DNA from: Aphrocallistes beatrix | Lineage: Eukaryota; Porifera; Hexactinellida; Sceptrulophora; Aphrocallistidae | Assembly (NCBI GenBank): GCA_963281255.1 | Contig: OY725492.1 | Span: 4,395,571-4,459,570, forward strand | Length of the DNA stretch: 64,000 bases | Direction: 5' to 3' | Part shown: in pieces, positions 10,270-20,289 of the stretch | How the letters are laid out: each line of letters begins with the position of its first letter | How positions within the stretch are numbered: position 1 is the stretch's first letter | Made by a program: the position numbers and the translations under genes | The notes under the pieces: model-generated | Told to the model about the DNA's origin: nothing | Seen by the model: the letters and a program-made list of their open reading frames with translations, nothing else | Database searches by the model: none

Positions 10270-12738
10270 CACAATAATCGAGTTTTAATAGTAAGGATGT
10301 ACAGTCAACTCCGCTTAATCGGAACAACCGCTCAGTTGGGACAAGTCTCCAGCAACGGAATGGCTCCCGTACATAGAAGCTAATACTAAATGTCATCGGT
10401 TAATTGGGAACTCCGCTTAATCGGGACAAAGTATCCGGAACCAAAGTGTCCCGATTAAGCGGAGTCATCTGTATTCTAAATTTAAGTATTCACAAAGGTA
10501 CATATTTATACAAACAAAGTTTGGAAATTTCATAAGAATTTGCGGAAATATTCATTTATTATTTCTACCAAGACCTATTGATGCTACTATTTATAGGCGA
10601 GAAAGGAGACCACCAAGAGAGACCACACAAGCCGCGCGTGTCTCACTTGAAAGGACACGATTCTGAGGTATTTATATGTGCGTGGAACCCGCAGCGCGCC
10701 AATCTGCTCGCATCAGGCTCCGGGGATTCCACAGCGCGAATTTGGAATGTGGACGAGACGAGCCAATCCCAGTCCATGGTCCTGAGACACCCTCAGACGG
10801 AGTACATGGCCGAGGGGTCGAGAGGAGTAACGACACTCGATTGGAACTGGGACGGATCTCTGCTGGCCACAGGTAACATCACATATGCCCATATATGGTA
10901 TACTGTACTGATGTACGAAAGTAGCCGGGGCGATTATTAAAACCCTTCAATGGCAATAAATTTTCCGGTGAAGTCATTTTGGGCGGGGAAGCCATAGGAA
11001 TGTAGAGTACAAGCTATAAATAGAATGGACCCCAGGTCATTGATGAGTTTAATTTTTGCCCCATTTACCCCTGAAGAAAAGTTAATATTTCAAAAAAAAT
11101 ATCAGTTTTCAATGAATATTACCGCACGAGTGAACCAAGGAATGGTCGAAAGGAATAATCTACCGAAAATATTTTTCTAACAGGTACATAAAATTCAGCT
11201 TCCTCTTTGAGGGGCGATTATTTGGGGGAGGCTACTATTCGAGTATATATACGGTATCAAGAATTTGGTTAGATTATTCGAAATAAACATATTTATTACG
11301 TCACTGCTCCCACAGGTGCCTACGACGGAATAGCTCGCGTTTGGTCTTCAGACAATTCTTCTCAGCATCGTACCCTCTCCAAGCACCAAGCCCCGATATT
11401 CGTCCTCAAGTGGAGTCCGGACGGCAACACCTTAGTGAGCGGAGGGGTGGACAAGTATGTGGTCGTTTGGGACCCGAGCAGATGTGATGCCAGGTTCCAA
11501 TTGGATCTGCACACCGCCGCAACTCTGGATATTGATTGGCGCTCCAGTGACGTGTTCGCTTCCTGCTCCTCTGACAGACAGATCAAAGTTTGTCAAATCG
11601 ACAGCGACTCCTTCACCGTCCTCAAGACATTCCATGTGAGTGTTACCGTAACCTAGGCGTAAGATGACTTATACATGGCCTAGCCAAGTGGAATCCCTAC
11701 AAATAATTGGTTAATGCGATCTCATTAGTAGACATGCCTACTAACGAGATCTTACCATATAAATGTCAAGGACCGAATCCTAATAATATTCTCAATTCTA
11801 CGGTTGTTACTAGCTTCAAGATGGATCTGGGTATTCGGGACAACCCAGTTTGTACAACAAAATTAAATTCAAGAATTCTATCCTGTCCTGCCTCAATTAA
11901 AACCAGGAATACACCCCTGTCCTTATGTTAGTAATCTTATTTAAGTTTGAATCTAAGTTGACTAATTCATTGAAAGATGATGAAGAATTATGAATTATTC
12001 AATTAATGAATTATTCAAAATCTCAAACATTAGTGCAGATTCTATGCCCAAAAGTGGTTAAAAGGTTGCTCATGTTATATACCTCTAACATTGCTCAGTC
12101 CCTAAGCGAAATATTAAATATATTTTCATTATTTTAGTTTCAAATTTTGAGTAATTCATTAATAATTCATGAATTAGTCAACTTAGGTTTGAATATTTAG
12201 AACTACGTTTGATTGGATTTACACATGTTTACAACAGGGACACATCAATGAGGTGAACGCTATAAAGTGGGATCCGAGTGGAAGCGTGTTAGCTTCTTGC
12301 TCCGACGATAAAACCACAAAGATATGGTCCCTGGGCCAGGACGAGCCCCTCCACGAGCTGAAGGAGCACAAGAAAGGGATCTACACCCTCAGGTGGTCTC
12401 CCAGCCGGGCCACTGGCCCCCAATTCCTCGCCACAGGTTCGTTCGACTCCACAGTCCGTCTGTGGGACATAAACGTAGGGAAATGTGTCCACACTTTCAC
12501 TCAGCACAGAGAAGCCGTGTACTCCGTAGTCTTCAGCCCCGATGGGAGATTCATCGCCAGTGGGTCGTTCGATAAATGGCTCCATATATGGTCAGTTAAA
12601 GATAGAACGCTTGTATACTCGTATCAAGGCAACGCTGGGATATTCGAGGTATGTTGGAATTCAACTGGCAGCAAGCTAGCGGCCACGTACGCTGATAGCA
12701 TGATATCGATTTTAGATCTGAAGTATTTAGTGAAGTGA
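7934..12738 (+). CDS. TBL1XR1: TBL1/TBL1XR1 (ebi)-like LisH-WD40 protein, four exons
   Basis: Exons 7934-8306, 10597-10872, 11316-11635 and 12238-12738 join in frame (phases 1, 1, 0) at GT-AG sites into 489 residues, close to the roughly 514 of the vertebrate proteins. The N-terminus ([23 protein letters not shown] pattern, LisH) and the F-box-like segment (VEAEMSI...SLIDAV) are characteristic. Eight WD40 blades follow from about residue 135, including [25 protein letters not shown] and [12 protein letters not shown]. Members bind the NCoR/SMRT-HDAC3 co-repressor in the nucleus and help exchange co-repressor for co-activator. The acidic linker between F-box and WD40 is shorter than in vertebrates. 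Exons are clearly richer in GC than neighbouring genes. TBL1X and TBL1XR1 arose in vertebrates, so the symbol means the single ancestral-type gene. Confidence 0.93.
8865..10298 (+). mobile_element. GC-headed dispersed element in intron 1 (long copy)
   Basis: It starts TACAAGCGCGCTTCGC, passes a perfect hairpin (GGCGGACAC-TTT-GTGTCCGCC near 8901) and runs about 500 bases nearly identical to 45832-46381 and 60292-60845. After a TA run it continues into sequence the short copies lack, and ends at the shared tail TCGAGTTTTAATAGTAAGGAT. The head has no inverted partner at the tail. No coding capacity is seen. Confidence 0.6.
10302..10471. mobile_element. MITE, pogo/Tc1-type ends (family B)
   Basis: Left end CAGTCAACTCCGCTTAATCG and right end CGATTAAGCGGAGTCATCTG are inverted. 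TA flanks at 10300-10301 and 10472-10473. A relative lies at 33926-34113. Confidence 0.8.
11943..12196. repeat. inverted-repeat element in intron 3 of the TBL1-like gene
   Basis: TTTGAATCTAAGTTGACTAA at the left is answered by the complement of TTAGTCAACTTAGGTTTGAA at the right; the inner arms are rich in GAATTATTCAATTAATGAAT. It is probably a MITE; the exact ends are uncertain. Confidence 0.55.
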
Positions 12739-13238
12739 TGCGCTGCTGAGTTATATTCACTGGCTTTCATTTGTATCACTGATTATTTAATATCCACTGT
12801 TTGTATTGATTATACCGTATTCTAGCCGTGTATCGTTTTGGATGAGGAGGGTTCTAAATTGACGATTAAAATCAACCCAAATTTTTCTGATCATTTTTTT
12901 TTACAGAATCAGAATTTTTCTGATCATTTTTTTTAATTTTTAAAAACATGTTTTTTAATTCTCATATGAAACATTCCCAACTTTAGTTAAAAGTTTATCC
13001 TGACTCCTGAGCAAGATATTTTAATTAAATATCTGAAAATAGATTTATTACAAGTAGTTTATCAAACAAATACTTCTATTTTCAGATATTCATTCAAAAT
13101 CTACGGATTGTCAAATAGTAGGATTCTTTTAGTTTATAAACTAACTAGTAGTAAAACTAGTATTTTTACATTTCTAGCTCCTTCGGTAAAGCAGTGTTAT
13201 CAATTACTCGTTTCATTTGTTATTAGCGCCTAATTGCT
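12739..13238. other. 3' flank of the TBL1-like gene and upstream region of the next gene
   Basis: AT-rich, no gene. A direct duplication of TTTTTCTGATCATTTTTTTT lies near 12885-12935, and a hairpin (AATATCTGAAAATAG...CTATTTTCAGATATT) at about 13027-13090. Confidence 0.4.
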
Positions 13239-14394
13239 ATGGCAATGAATCACTTAGAATTTTCTCTCCCTCAACTCTTCACTTTGTTTCTACTCACACT
13301 TTCATACTATCCAGGTATGGAACACTACACTATGAATTCTATTATATAATTCTAACGAAAGAGTTTTAGAGATCATTACTAATCACACCACTTTTTAGGC
13401 CAATTTATGTCCAAATTCTGAGAGAGAAATCGCTCAATTTACACAAATATTTATAATATTCCAATTTCAAAATTCTTGGCAGTCTACGGTTAATTAATAC
13501 GTGGTCTATTTCATGATAAATTTATAGTTCTTCAAACCATATTTTCTTTTCTTTTCAATTACGTAATTAAGCTAGGTTGACTAGGATGTTCTGACTTTAC
13601 AACTCATTTAGCAATGTTAATTTTCTTCTAGTTCTAGTTCAAGCATTGGATGAGCAGTGAGTTATGAATAGAAATGTTCTTAGTGATAACATCTTGTTTA
13701 CCTCCAAAATAGTCTCAACTAACGCTTTGGAGAATACCCATAACATTATATACACTAAGGCAATGGCAGTCGCTATTTTTGGACATAAACATATATATCA
13801 TATATTATACAAGTATAAACCATATTTCAAACATTAAACTACTCGAATTCGTTGTCAGTATATGTTTTAACATAATCATATGTTTCACAGTTATGGAGCT
13901 ATTTATAATAATGGCAAATTGTCCCATAACTGAGAACTACTACTTCATCCATGGTCCAAAAAATAAACGGACTTCCATTGCCTTAGTGCAGCGGTTTCAA
14001 CCTTTTTAGGCTGTGGACCCCTTCCTATTAACTGTAATACACAATTTCGAATCCTATGTACCCCGTGTGTAAGACTTAATTATGTCCGTTTACTAGGGGC
14101 AACACAATAGTGATCGTAGTGGTTGTCATTCTAATTCTGTTCGTTGCTCTCCTCGCCATAATCATCACTGTGGTACTCTGCAAGATCACTAACTTCTTTG
14201 AATTAATTACCAACAAACAGCCCACACGCCGCCACTTCAGCTCAGTCCAACCTCCTGCCACATTCAGGCTATCCAACAGTATGCTGCCACCTGGTGCCAC
14301 TTTATCTGACGAAGCGCCACCCACGTATGATGACGTCAGAGGTGAACATTCTACATCCAATAGGAACTCAGGAGATCTCACACAACCAGAATGA
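13239..14394 (+). CDS. small single-pass membrane protein with PPxY tail, three exons (predicted)
   Basis: Exons 13239-13314, 13638-13656 and 14097-14394 join in frame (phases 1 then 2) at GT-AG sites into 130 residues. Exon 1 gives a signal peptide (MAMNHLEFSLPQLFTLFLLT). Exon 2 is only 19 nt (TTCAAGCATTGGATGAGCA) and is the piece that reconciles the phases of its neighbours. Exon 3 encodes a strong transmembrane segment (IVIVVVVILILFVALLAIII), then CK and a basic, Ser/Pro-rich tail with EAPPTYDDV. PPxY motifs bind WW domains, for example of Nedd4-type ligases. The arrangement (signal, tiny ectodomain, helix, PY tail) recalls Shisa/WBP1-type adaptors, but the cysteine-rich ectodomain of Shisa is absent. 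Exon 3 is well supported; the other two are inferred from splice signals and phase. Confidence 0.55.
13753..13988. mobile_element. MITE with CACTA-like ends, in intron 2 of the small membrane-protein gene
   Basis: CACTAAGGCAATGG at the left is mirrored by CCATTGCCTTAGTG at the right, with further inverted matches (CTATTTTTGGAC / GTCCAAAAAATA). The outermost bases are CACTA/TAGTG. A clear target duplication was not found because another element abuts the right end. Confidence 0.6.
13989..14085. mobile_element. partial hAT-type MITE
   Basis: It begins CAGCGGTTTCAACC and contains CTGTGGACCCC, like the element at 22503-22623 (inverted end GTTGAAAACCGCTG, GGTCCACAG). The right end is not recognisable. 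Confidence 0.45.
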
Positions 14395-15706
14395 CTACCT
14401 TTTTATATCTCAACTGTTAATTATATTTTCATTGACACTGTTTTAATTAGATAAAATGATAATTAAATTTAACCAATCATTTTGTATTACTGATTGCGTG
14501 ATTTTCAAAGAAAAGTACCTTAATTTTAATGATCTTTTATTTGAGATAAATTGTGTATAGCAATGCCACTGATAGGCATCAAATCTTGAATGTGAATTCC
14601 TATCTTACTAATCTACTTCCCCTGGACACTATATATATTATGACGGATTACTTATCTGTCACTGAATGATGTTATCGCTCAGTGACAAAATCAGAGACAA
14701 CAATGCGAATATTAGGCTTTTATCAAACATAAAAACACATTTTTAGAAAAACTACAAATTCAGTAATAAACCAAGGAGATTACTGGATTTATAGTTTTTC
14801 TATAAATGCCATCAAGTTGAATGCCAGCGACTTGGAACCACTCTTTGCACACATCGCCCGCAGTGAACCCAACTCAGTAATCCCTAATCTGAATATATCC
14901 GCCGTAATCTCTAAACCTTTATAGGAAGGAGCCTGTCTACAAAATCTACATAAAAGTTGGCTATTTATACTAAGATTATCTGCAGAATTTACTGAAACAT
15001 TATTTCATTTCTAGGAAGGGTCAACGTAACTTGGGCTGCTCACCTCTATCACTAAAATAGAGCAGATAAGTTTGAATCCCGGATATTAGGTTGAAAAAAT
15101 CCAGATACATTCATTTTCGCCCAGCTGATGTATTATCCATGGTGGGAAGCACTGGGGAATCTATCTAGACTCAACAATCCAAATTTGAGAGAGGTTTCAG
15201 AGATGAATTCTAGAATCAGGATTAGACACAATTCCCAGTTTAGCCTGCAGCCACTCTTTACTGTTTCCCGTCCGATTCGATTCAATTTTGCATCGTTTTA
15301 GTTTACACAGGTGTCGACCACGTGGGGCTGCTAATGGCACTCCTCGGTCTCTACCTCAGGGCCGTAGGTAGCGTAGCGGCCAGTAAAGTCGTGACCTTAC
15401 TGCTTTTTACAAACTTCATTAGAAGGTGGATGAACCTTATCATTTATGATTAACATGATGGCAATGGATTTACCAATTTTTATGAGCTCCGTAGGTGTCA
15501 GATTATAGCCTACAGCGCGCTTCGCGCACTTTCCTAGTGCGGCTAGCGAACAGTGTATATTTTCTAGAATTAGATATTTTGTAGAATTCAGATAGAAGAT
15601 TATTGATGCAAACTACAACCAATGACATTTTCATTTTGTTTGCATTTATCTAAAAACGTAGCTACGATTAAATTTTACCTCAGACACTAATTCTGCGTTC
15701 ATTGTA
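14395..15706. other. intergenic before the MEDQ-type NHL array
   Basis: No gene is seen. Bases about 14520-14610 resemble 20580-20670 (ATGCCACTGATAGGCATCAA), so array flanks are duplicated. Bases about 15360-15510 (GGGCCGTAGGTAGCGTAGCGG..., then TTTATGAGCTCC) match 44145-44285 and 48430-48590 and form a dispersed repeat. A short GC-head fragment (CAGCGCGCTTCGCGCACTTT) lies near 15513. The last 80 bases are the conserved promoter/leader of the MEDQ-type genes. Confidence 0.5.
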
Positions 15707-16648
15707 ATGGAAGATCAGTTCGAACAGAATACAATCAGCAATCCACTTGTTAGCACTGCCAAACACCGAAATTCAGAAGATTTCGAAACAGACCCTAAAC
15801 GTCCTCGTTTGGAGAAGACTGGCGATTCTAACATTAATCCTATCCTAATAACACCTCAATAAGATACATTCCAGCACCTCATTGTTGTTAAATCTATATT
15901 AAGGGACCCTGAAGGTATCTCTATAGACGACGAAGATAGAGGACACATTTATGTGGTAAACACCAACGAATGTCGGATTAAAATATTCTCTGAGACAGGT
16001 GACGTTGTCAATGAATTCCCTACTAGCTCCAGTCCACATGGTGTTCTCATTGTTGATGAGAGAGTTTATGTTACAGATTTCAGACTTCATAAACTCTCCA
16101 TGTATTCAATTCCAGATTACCAAATGATATCACAAGTCGGAGGGAAGGGATCTGGAAGCGAACAGTTCGATCATCCTCAAAATCTCTCCTTATCTCCAGA
16201 TAAACATATCTATGTAGCTGATTGTGATAACAACAGACTACAAATCCTAGACTGCAACCTTTATTTCAAAGGAAGATTTCAACACCCTTATATGGTATAT
16301 CCTGTAGATGTTAAGTTCAGTCATTCTCATTTGTTCGTACTGACTAAAGACAACCCTTGTCTCCACATTTTCACTCTCTCGAAGGAATTTGTACGCTCTA
16401 TCATCATTTGTGGAGTTGGATTACAAATTTGGTATCCGCGTCACTTTTGTTTAGATGCACACAATAATATCGTGACTAGCGATTACTCAAATAACAATAT
16501 TAAGGCTTTTTCTTCTGAAGGGAAACTCTTGCACATTATTGATGCAATAGGACTTCCGCAAGGAACCGCAATACTCAAACAGACTAAGTTAGCATCTGTG
16601 TCTTCGTTAGGGAGCTATATTGGACATCTCTCTATATTTTCTACTTAA
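15707..16648 (+). pseudogene. MEDQ-type NHL gene with a premature stop at codon 52
   Basis: The full family frame (313 sense codons plus stop) is open except for TAA at 15860-15862, where paralogues have TAT (TPQYDTFQH). All six NHL blades downstream are intact, and an internal ATG at 15953 begins inside the first blade. Its blade 2 (IVDERVYVTDFRLHKLSMYS) resembles the copy at 28647 more than its neighbour. One base separates it from an open gene, so inactivation is very recent, polymorphic or an error. Confidence 0.8.
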
Positions 16649-17394
16649 TAGTTGTTACTTTCTAAAAAGCTTCATTTCACTCCTTGTGATGGCACACAAT
16701 CAAATGCTGGCGCATATTTTCGAATCTTTATGATGAATAATTTGTTTACTTTTGTTTAAAATATATATGCATAAACAAATCTCAAAAATATGCTAGAAAC
16801 TAGATCCCGATAGTTAACATGGGTGATTTTAGTGTTGTAGATTTCGAAATCCTTTTATCATTCACCTATTTCTTCTGCAGTTCTGAATTCATGCTCCACC
16901 TTAGATAAATGACGTTTGTCTTTAGTAGAGAATTAGAAAGCAATCAACCATTTCTTTGATGTCCCCAGGAAGTGGCAGGGCGACTCTGCGGACACGTGTC
17001 CGAAAACCGCGCAGCGCAAGCAAGTGAAGTACGCTTGTAATAACTAAAATACGCATTCAAAAAGTTCTAATCCCATATCTGTATCTCAAATGATAGTGAG
17101 AATATGATATTTTCGATTTGTCCATTGTATTCCTTAGGAGATCAGCTCCCAATTTATATATTGGTTTATTTGAAGAGGACAATTATTATGGTTCCTACAT
17201 TAGATTTTTGTACATCGGTTTAGAGTAGTGTCGAAAAGTTGAAATCTTCCCATTGAAAATGGCTTAAAACTAAATTTGGAGAATAAAATTGTGAAAATCG
17301 TAAAATAAGATCATTAAAAGGTTAAATAATTAAGAACCAATGTGAAAGAATAAACGGGAGGTGTTCAATAGTATTGCTTGTAATGAAAAATGTC
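16649..17394. other. intergenic with repeat fragments
   Basis: About 16720-16870 resembles a unit of the minisatellite at 45400-45725 (TTTGTTTACTTTTGTTT, CTAGAAACTAG, TAGATTTCGAA). About 16960-17035 is an inverted GC-head fragment (TGCGGACACGTGTCCG). Bases 17055-17222 are a partial copy of the repeat at 27645-28062. No gene. Confidence 0.45.
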
Positions 17395-17525
17395 ATGCGA
17401 TTTTGGGTAGATTTTTGCTAATTTTCACCACTTGAAAAGTGGGACAAGTAGTACTAGTAGTAAACCATATCAAAACACATTATTCCCTCAGCCTGAAACT
17501 ATAATACTTTAGAGAAGTCAATCTA

Positions 17526-18078
17526 CAGGGTGTAACGGAAGTGTTGATACCTTGTATTGCTAGTTCAAAAGTATCATTCTTAGTGAGCCATACAACACAA
17601 AATATTTAAACTTACTCAACATTATTGATGCACTACGTATACATAATTATGTTTTAGTACAAGTTTTCTTTCCAATTGTCAAAATTTATATTTCTTTATA
17701 GCTTTTTAATCCTTTTGCCTTGAATTCTTCATTATGGATGTCCGTGATCACGGGATTTTGATTCGTTCTCGAGCAATTGGCATGCTAGAAGGTGATACCA
17801 TGCAGAAGGAGGTTGCTCAGTGCTTAGGAGTCTCAATTCCCTCAGTAAAACGATGGTGGAGTTCACATAAGCATAATAAAATTTCTACTCTGGACGAACT
17901 GATAAAATCAATAAAATTTGCATGGGAAGGTATTGGCTCTGATATTTTGGAGAATTTAGTAGCTAGCATGCCTGAACGAATCAGACTTGTATTAGAACGA
18001 AATTGTTCGCATATGAATAAACCGAAATTGTTCGCATATAAATAAAATCAGAGGTATCAACACTTTCGTTACACCCTG
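17526..18078 (+). mobile_element. internally deleted Tc1/mariner element
   Basis: CAGGGTGTAACGGAAGTGTT at the left is matched by the complement AACACTTTCGTTACACCCTG at the right, with about 27 of 28 end bases paired. TA flanks at 17524-17525 and 18079-18080. It is 553 bases long, against roughly 1.3-1.7 kb for autonomous relatives, and carries one open frame. Confidence 0.85.
17734..18045 (+). CDS. truncated Tc1-type transposase: HTH joined to C-terminus, no DDE domain
   Basis: 103 residues, with the start chosen 5-6 codons before the helix-turn-helix. Residues about 8-45 (RSRAIGMLEGDTMQKEVAQC followed by LGVSIPSVKRWW) form a Tc3/paired-type DNA-binding domain. Residues about 52-95 (LDELIKSIKFAWEGIGSDIL, then MPERIRLVLERN) match the C-terminal tail of Tc1 transposases. 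The DDE catalytic core between them is missing, but the deletion keeps the frame open. Such a protein could bind its own termini but cannot cut DNA; acting as a competitor of full-length transposase would be inference. Confidence 0.7.
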   Translation: MDVRDHGILIRSRAIGMLEGDTMQKEVAQCLGVSIPSVKRWWSSHKHNKISTLDELIKSIKFAWEGIGSDILENLVASMPERIRLVLERNCSHMNKPKLFAYK

Positions 18079-18090
18079 TATATGTTAGTT

Positions 18091-18248
18091 CAGCGCTGTC
18101 CAACAGGCGGCCTTGCTTTGTACGGCCCGCGTTGCGTCCAAAATGCCTCTATCCATACCCATCCCGAGTGCACGCCCCTGTATTGCGGCCCGCCACTAAA
18201 TGGTATGAAGCAGTTGCGGCCAGAAGTAAATATAGTTGGACAGCCCTG
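18091..18248. mobile_element. hAT MITE with perfect 8-bp duplication
   Basis: Ends CAGCGCTGTCCAAC and GTTGGACAGCCCTG are inverted. The target duplication TGTTAGTT is at 18083-18090 and 18249-18256. It sits in the same repeat as the Tc1 element, 12 bases from it. Confidence 0.85.
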
Positions 18249-18706
18249 TGTTAGTTGATGCGTAGATTTCGATGGAGGGATCAGTTTAATCTAATTTGCT
18301 CAGAACTGAATTATACCAAATGAACCCCAAAATCACGCTCAAAGGGACTACCTTAAACCGATGTACAAAAGTCTAATGTAGGAACCACAATAATTGTCCT
18401 TTTAAAATAAACCAATATACAAATTGGAAGCTGATCCCCTAAGGAATACAATGAACAAATCGAAAAAATTCTATTTTCACTATCATTTGAGATACAGATA
18501 TGGGATTAGAACTTTTGTTTTGTAGAAATACCCTGAACATAGATTAACGAACTAAACTTGGGAAACCTATTTCAAGATTAAATGATGAATTAAATATTTC
18601 ATACCATTATCATTTTGTTTGTATTTATCTTAAGCAACTTCACACTAACTAGACAAACTTAGCTACAATTAATTTTACCTCAGACACTAAATCTGCGTTA
18701 TCTGTA

Positions 18707-19651
18707 ATGGAAGATCAGTCCAAACAAAATAATATCAGCAATCCACTTGTTTGCACTGCTAAACACCGAAATTCAGAATATTTCGAAATATACCCTAAAC
18801 GCCCCCGTTTGGAAAATCCTGGCGATTCTAACATCAATCCTATCCTAATAACACCTCAATATGACACATTCCAACACCTCATTGTTGTTGCTAACTCTAT
18901 ATTAAGGACACCTCTGAGTGTTTCTGTAGGCGAGGATAGAGGATACATTTATGTGGCAGACAGCTACAAATGTCGGATTATAATATTCTCTGAGACAGGT
19001 GACGTTGTCAATGAGTTCCATACTAGCTCCAGTCCACATGGTATTCTCATTGTTGAAGACAGGGTTTATGTTACAGATTTGGTGCTTCATAAACTCTTCA
19101 TGTATTCAATTCCAGATTACCAAATGATATCACAAGTCGGAGAGTTGGGATCTGGAAGCGAACAGTTCGATCATCCTCAAAATCTCTCCTTATCTCCAGA
19201 TAAACATATCTATGTAGCTGATTGTGATAACGACAGACTACAAATCCTAGACTGCAACCTTCATTTCAAAGGAAGATTTCAACACCATTCTATGGTATAT
19301 CCTGTAGACATTAAGTTCAGTCATTCTCAACTGTTCGTACTGACTATTGACGATCCTTGTCTCCACATATTCACTCTCTCGAAGGAATTTGTACGCTCTA
19401 TCATCACTAAAGGATTACTACAAAATAGGCCATCTTATTTCTTTTGTTTAGATGCACACAATAATATCGTGATTAGTGACTACTCAAATCACGATATTAA
19501 AGTTTTTTCTTCTGAAGGGAGACTCTTGCATACAATCGATGATAGAGCAAGATTTCATCAGCAAGGAATCGCAATACTCAAACAGACTAAGTTAGTATCC
19601 GTGTCTCATAAAAGAGGAGAATCTGGTCGTCTCTCTATATTTTCTACTTAA
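18707..19651 (+). CDS. MEDQ-type NHL-repeat protein (copy 2)
   Basis: 314 residues, single exon. An N-terminal segment of about 65 residues carries a basic patch KRPRLE (31-36), then about six NHL blades (66-314): IYVADSYKCRIIIF, VYVTDLVLHKLFMY, IYVADCDNDRLQIL, LFVLTIDDPCLHIF, NIVISDYSNHDIKVF, and the final LVSVSHKRGESGRLSIF. There is no coiled coil, RING or B-box, unlike the MASAELV-type genes. The first two blades are almost the same as in the copy at 31240, 12 kb away, although the C-terminal halves differ. About 95 bases upstream of the ATG are conserved across the family. The ligand is unknown; the propeller is presumably a binding module. Confidence 0.85.
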   Translation: MEDQSKQNNISNPLVCTAKHRNSEYFEIYPKRPRLENPGDSNINPILITPQYDTFQHLIVVANSILRTPLSVSVGEDRGYIYVADSYKCRIIIFSETGDVVNEFHTSSSPHGILIVEDRVYVTDLVLHKLFMYSIPDYQMISQVGELGSGSEQFDHPQNLSLSPDKHIYVADCDNDRLQILDCNLHFKGRFQHHSMVYPVDIKFSHSQLFVLTIDDPCLHIFTLSKEFVRSIITKGLLQNRPSYFFCLDAHNNIVISDYSNHDIKVFSSEGRLLHTIDDRARFHQQGIAILKQTKLVSVSHKRGESGRLSIFST

Positions 19652-19981
19652 TGGTTGTTACTTTCTGTAAAACTTTATATTGCACAAATTCAAAGTCTTA
19701 TTTACTGCAGATTTCGAATATATAATCATCTTGAACGATGACAAATGTTGAAGTTTATTACTTTAATTTATAATATGCTGCTGACAGAGTGGGCACGTGT
19801 AAATATTTCAATAGTTTAGAAGTACCGGAACCCGAGTGACTTTCAAATATTAATCAACACAACACAGCACTCTTGTGTGACAATACCTTTCGTTATACGA
19901 CTTTATAAAACCAGAAACGGTATGTAGGTATAATATATTTGTTTATGCATCAGAGTTGTCCTAAATACAACATAGCACATA

Positions 19982-20121
19982 CAGTAAATGCCGGATATAA
20001 GACCACCTGTCATAAGAACATTCTACTAGCAAACGTTTGGCATATGCCCTATATAATTTATGCCGGTTATATGAGCATTATATGCAGTTCCCAACTGTGT
20101 TCTTATCACCGTCATCCACCG
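19982..20121. mobile_element. MITE, family A, inverted copy
   Basis: Ends CAGTAAATGCCGGATATAAG and the complement of CTTATCACCGTCATCCACCG, with TA at 19980-19981 and 20122-20123. Its interior is the reverse complement of that of 813-936. Confidence 0.8.
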
Positions 20122-20201
20122 TATTACTAACCGAGGTAATAAGTGATTTTTTAAAATTTCACTACAAAGATTAATCTTAGCGATCTGTTCTGATCTCTGT
20201 C

Positions 20202-20289
20202 ATGGCTACACGATCAAAAGCTCTCACTATACCGTCTGTTGATAAGATTAATTACACGAAAATGGAATTACAGGTATTAGCTTAGTGAA
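20202..20289 (+). pseudogene. orphan 5' coding fragment (MATRSKALTI)
   Basis: It reads MATRSKALTIPSVDKINYTK before a stop, and matches the start of the decayed NHL relative at 32494 (MATQSKAGTTPYVDKIKHRK) including GCGATCTGTTCT upstream. GGAATTACAG|GTATTAGC could be a splice donor. No downstream coding sequence follows. Confidence 0.5.

Larger units (their letters stand above)
17395..18517 (-). repeat. dispersed repeat interrupted by two nested transposons
   Basis: Bases 17395-17510 are the complement of about 27950-28050, and 18257-18517 the complement of about 27645-27912. The interruption is filled by a Tc1-type element (17526-18078) and a hAT MITE (18091-18248). The shared end reads ATTCAAAAAGTTCTAATCCC. 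Confidence 0.65.

Noticed and set aside
15046..15095. tRNA-like box (GTTTGAATCCCGG)
   Set aside because: No A box, acceptor stem or cloverleaf could be drawn.
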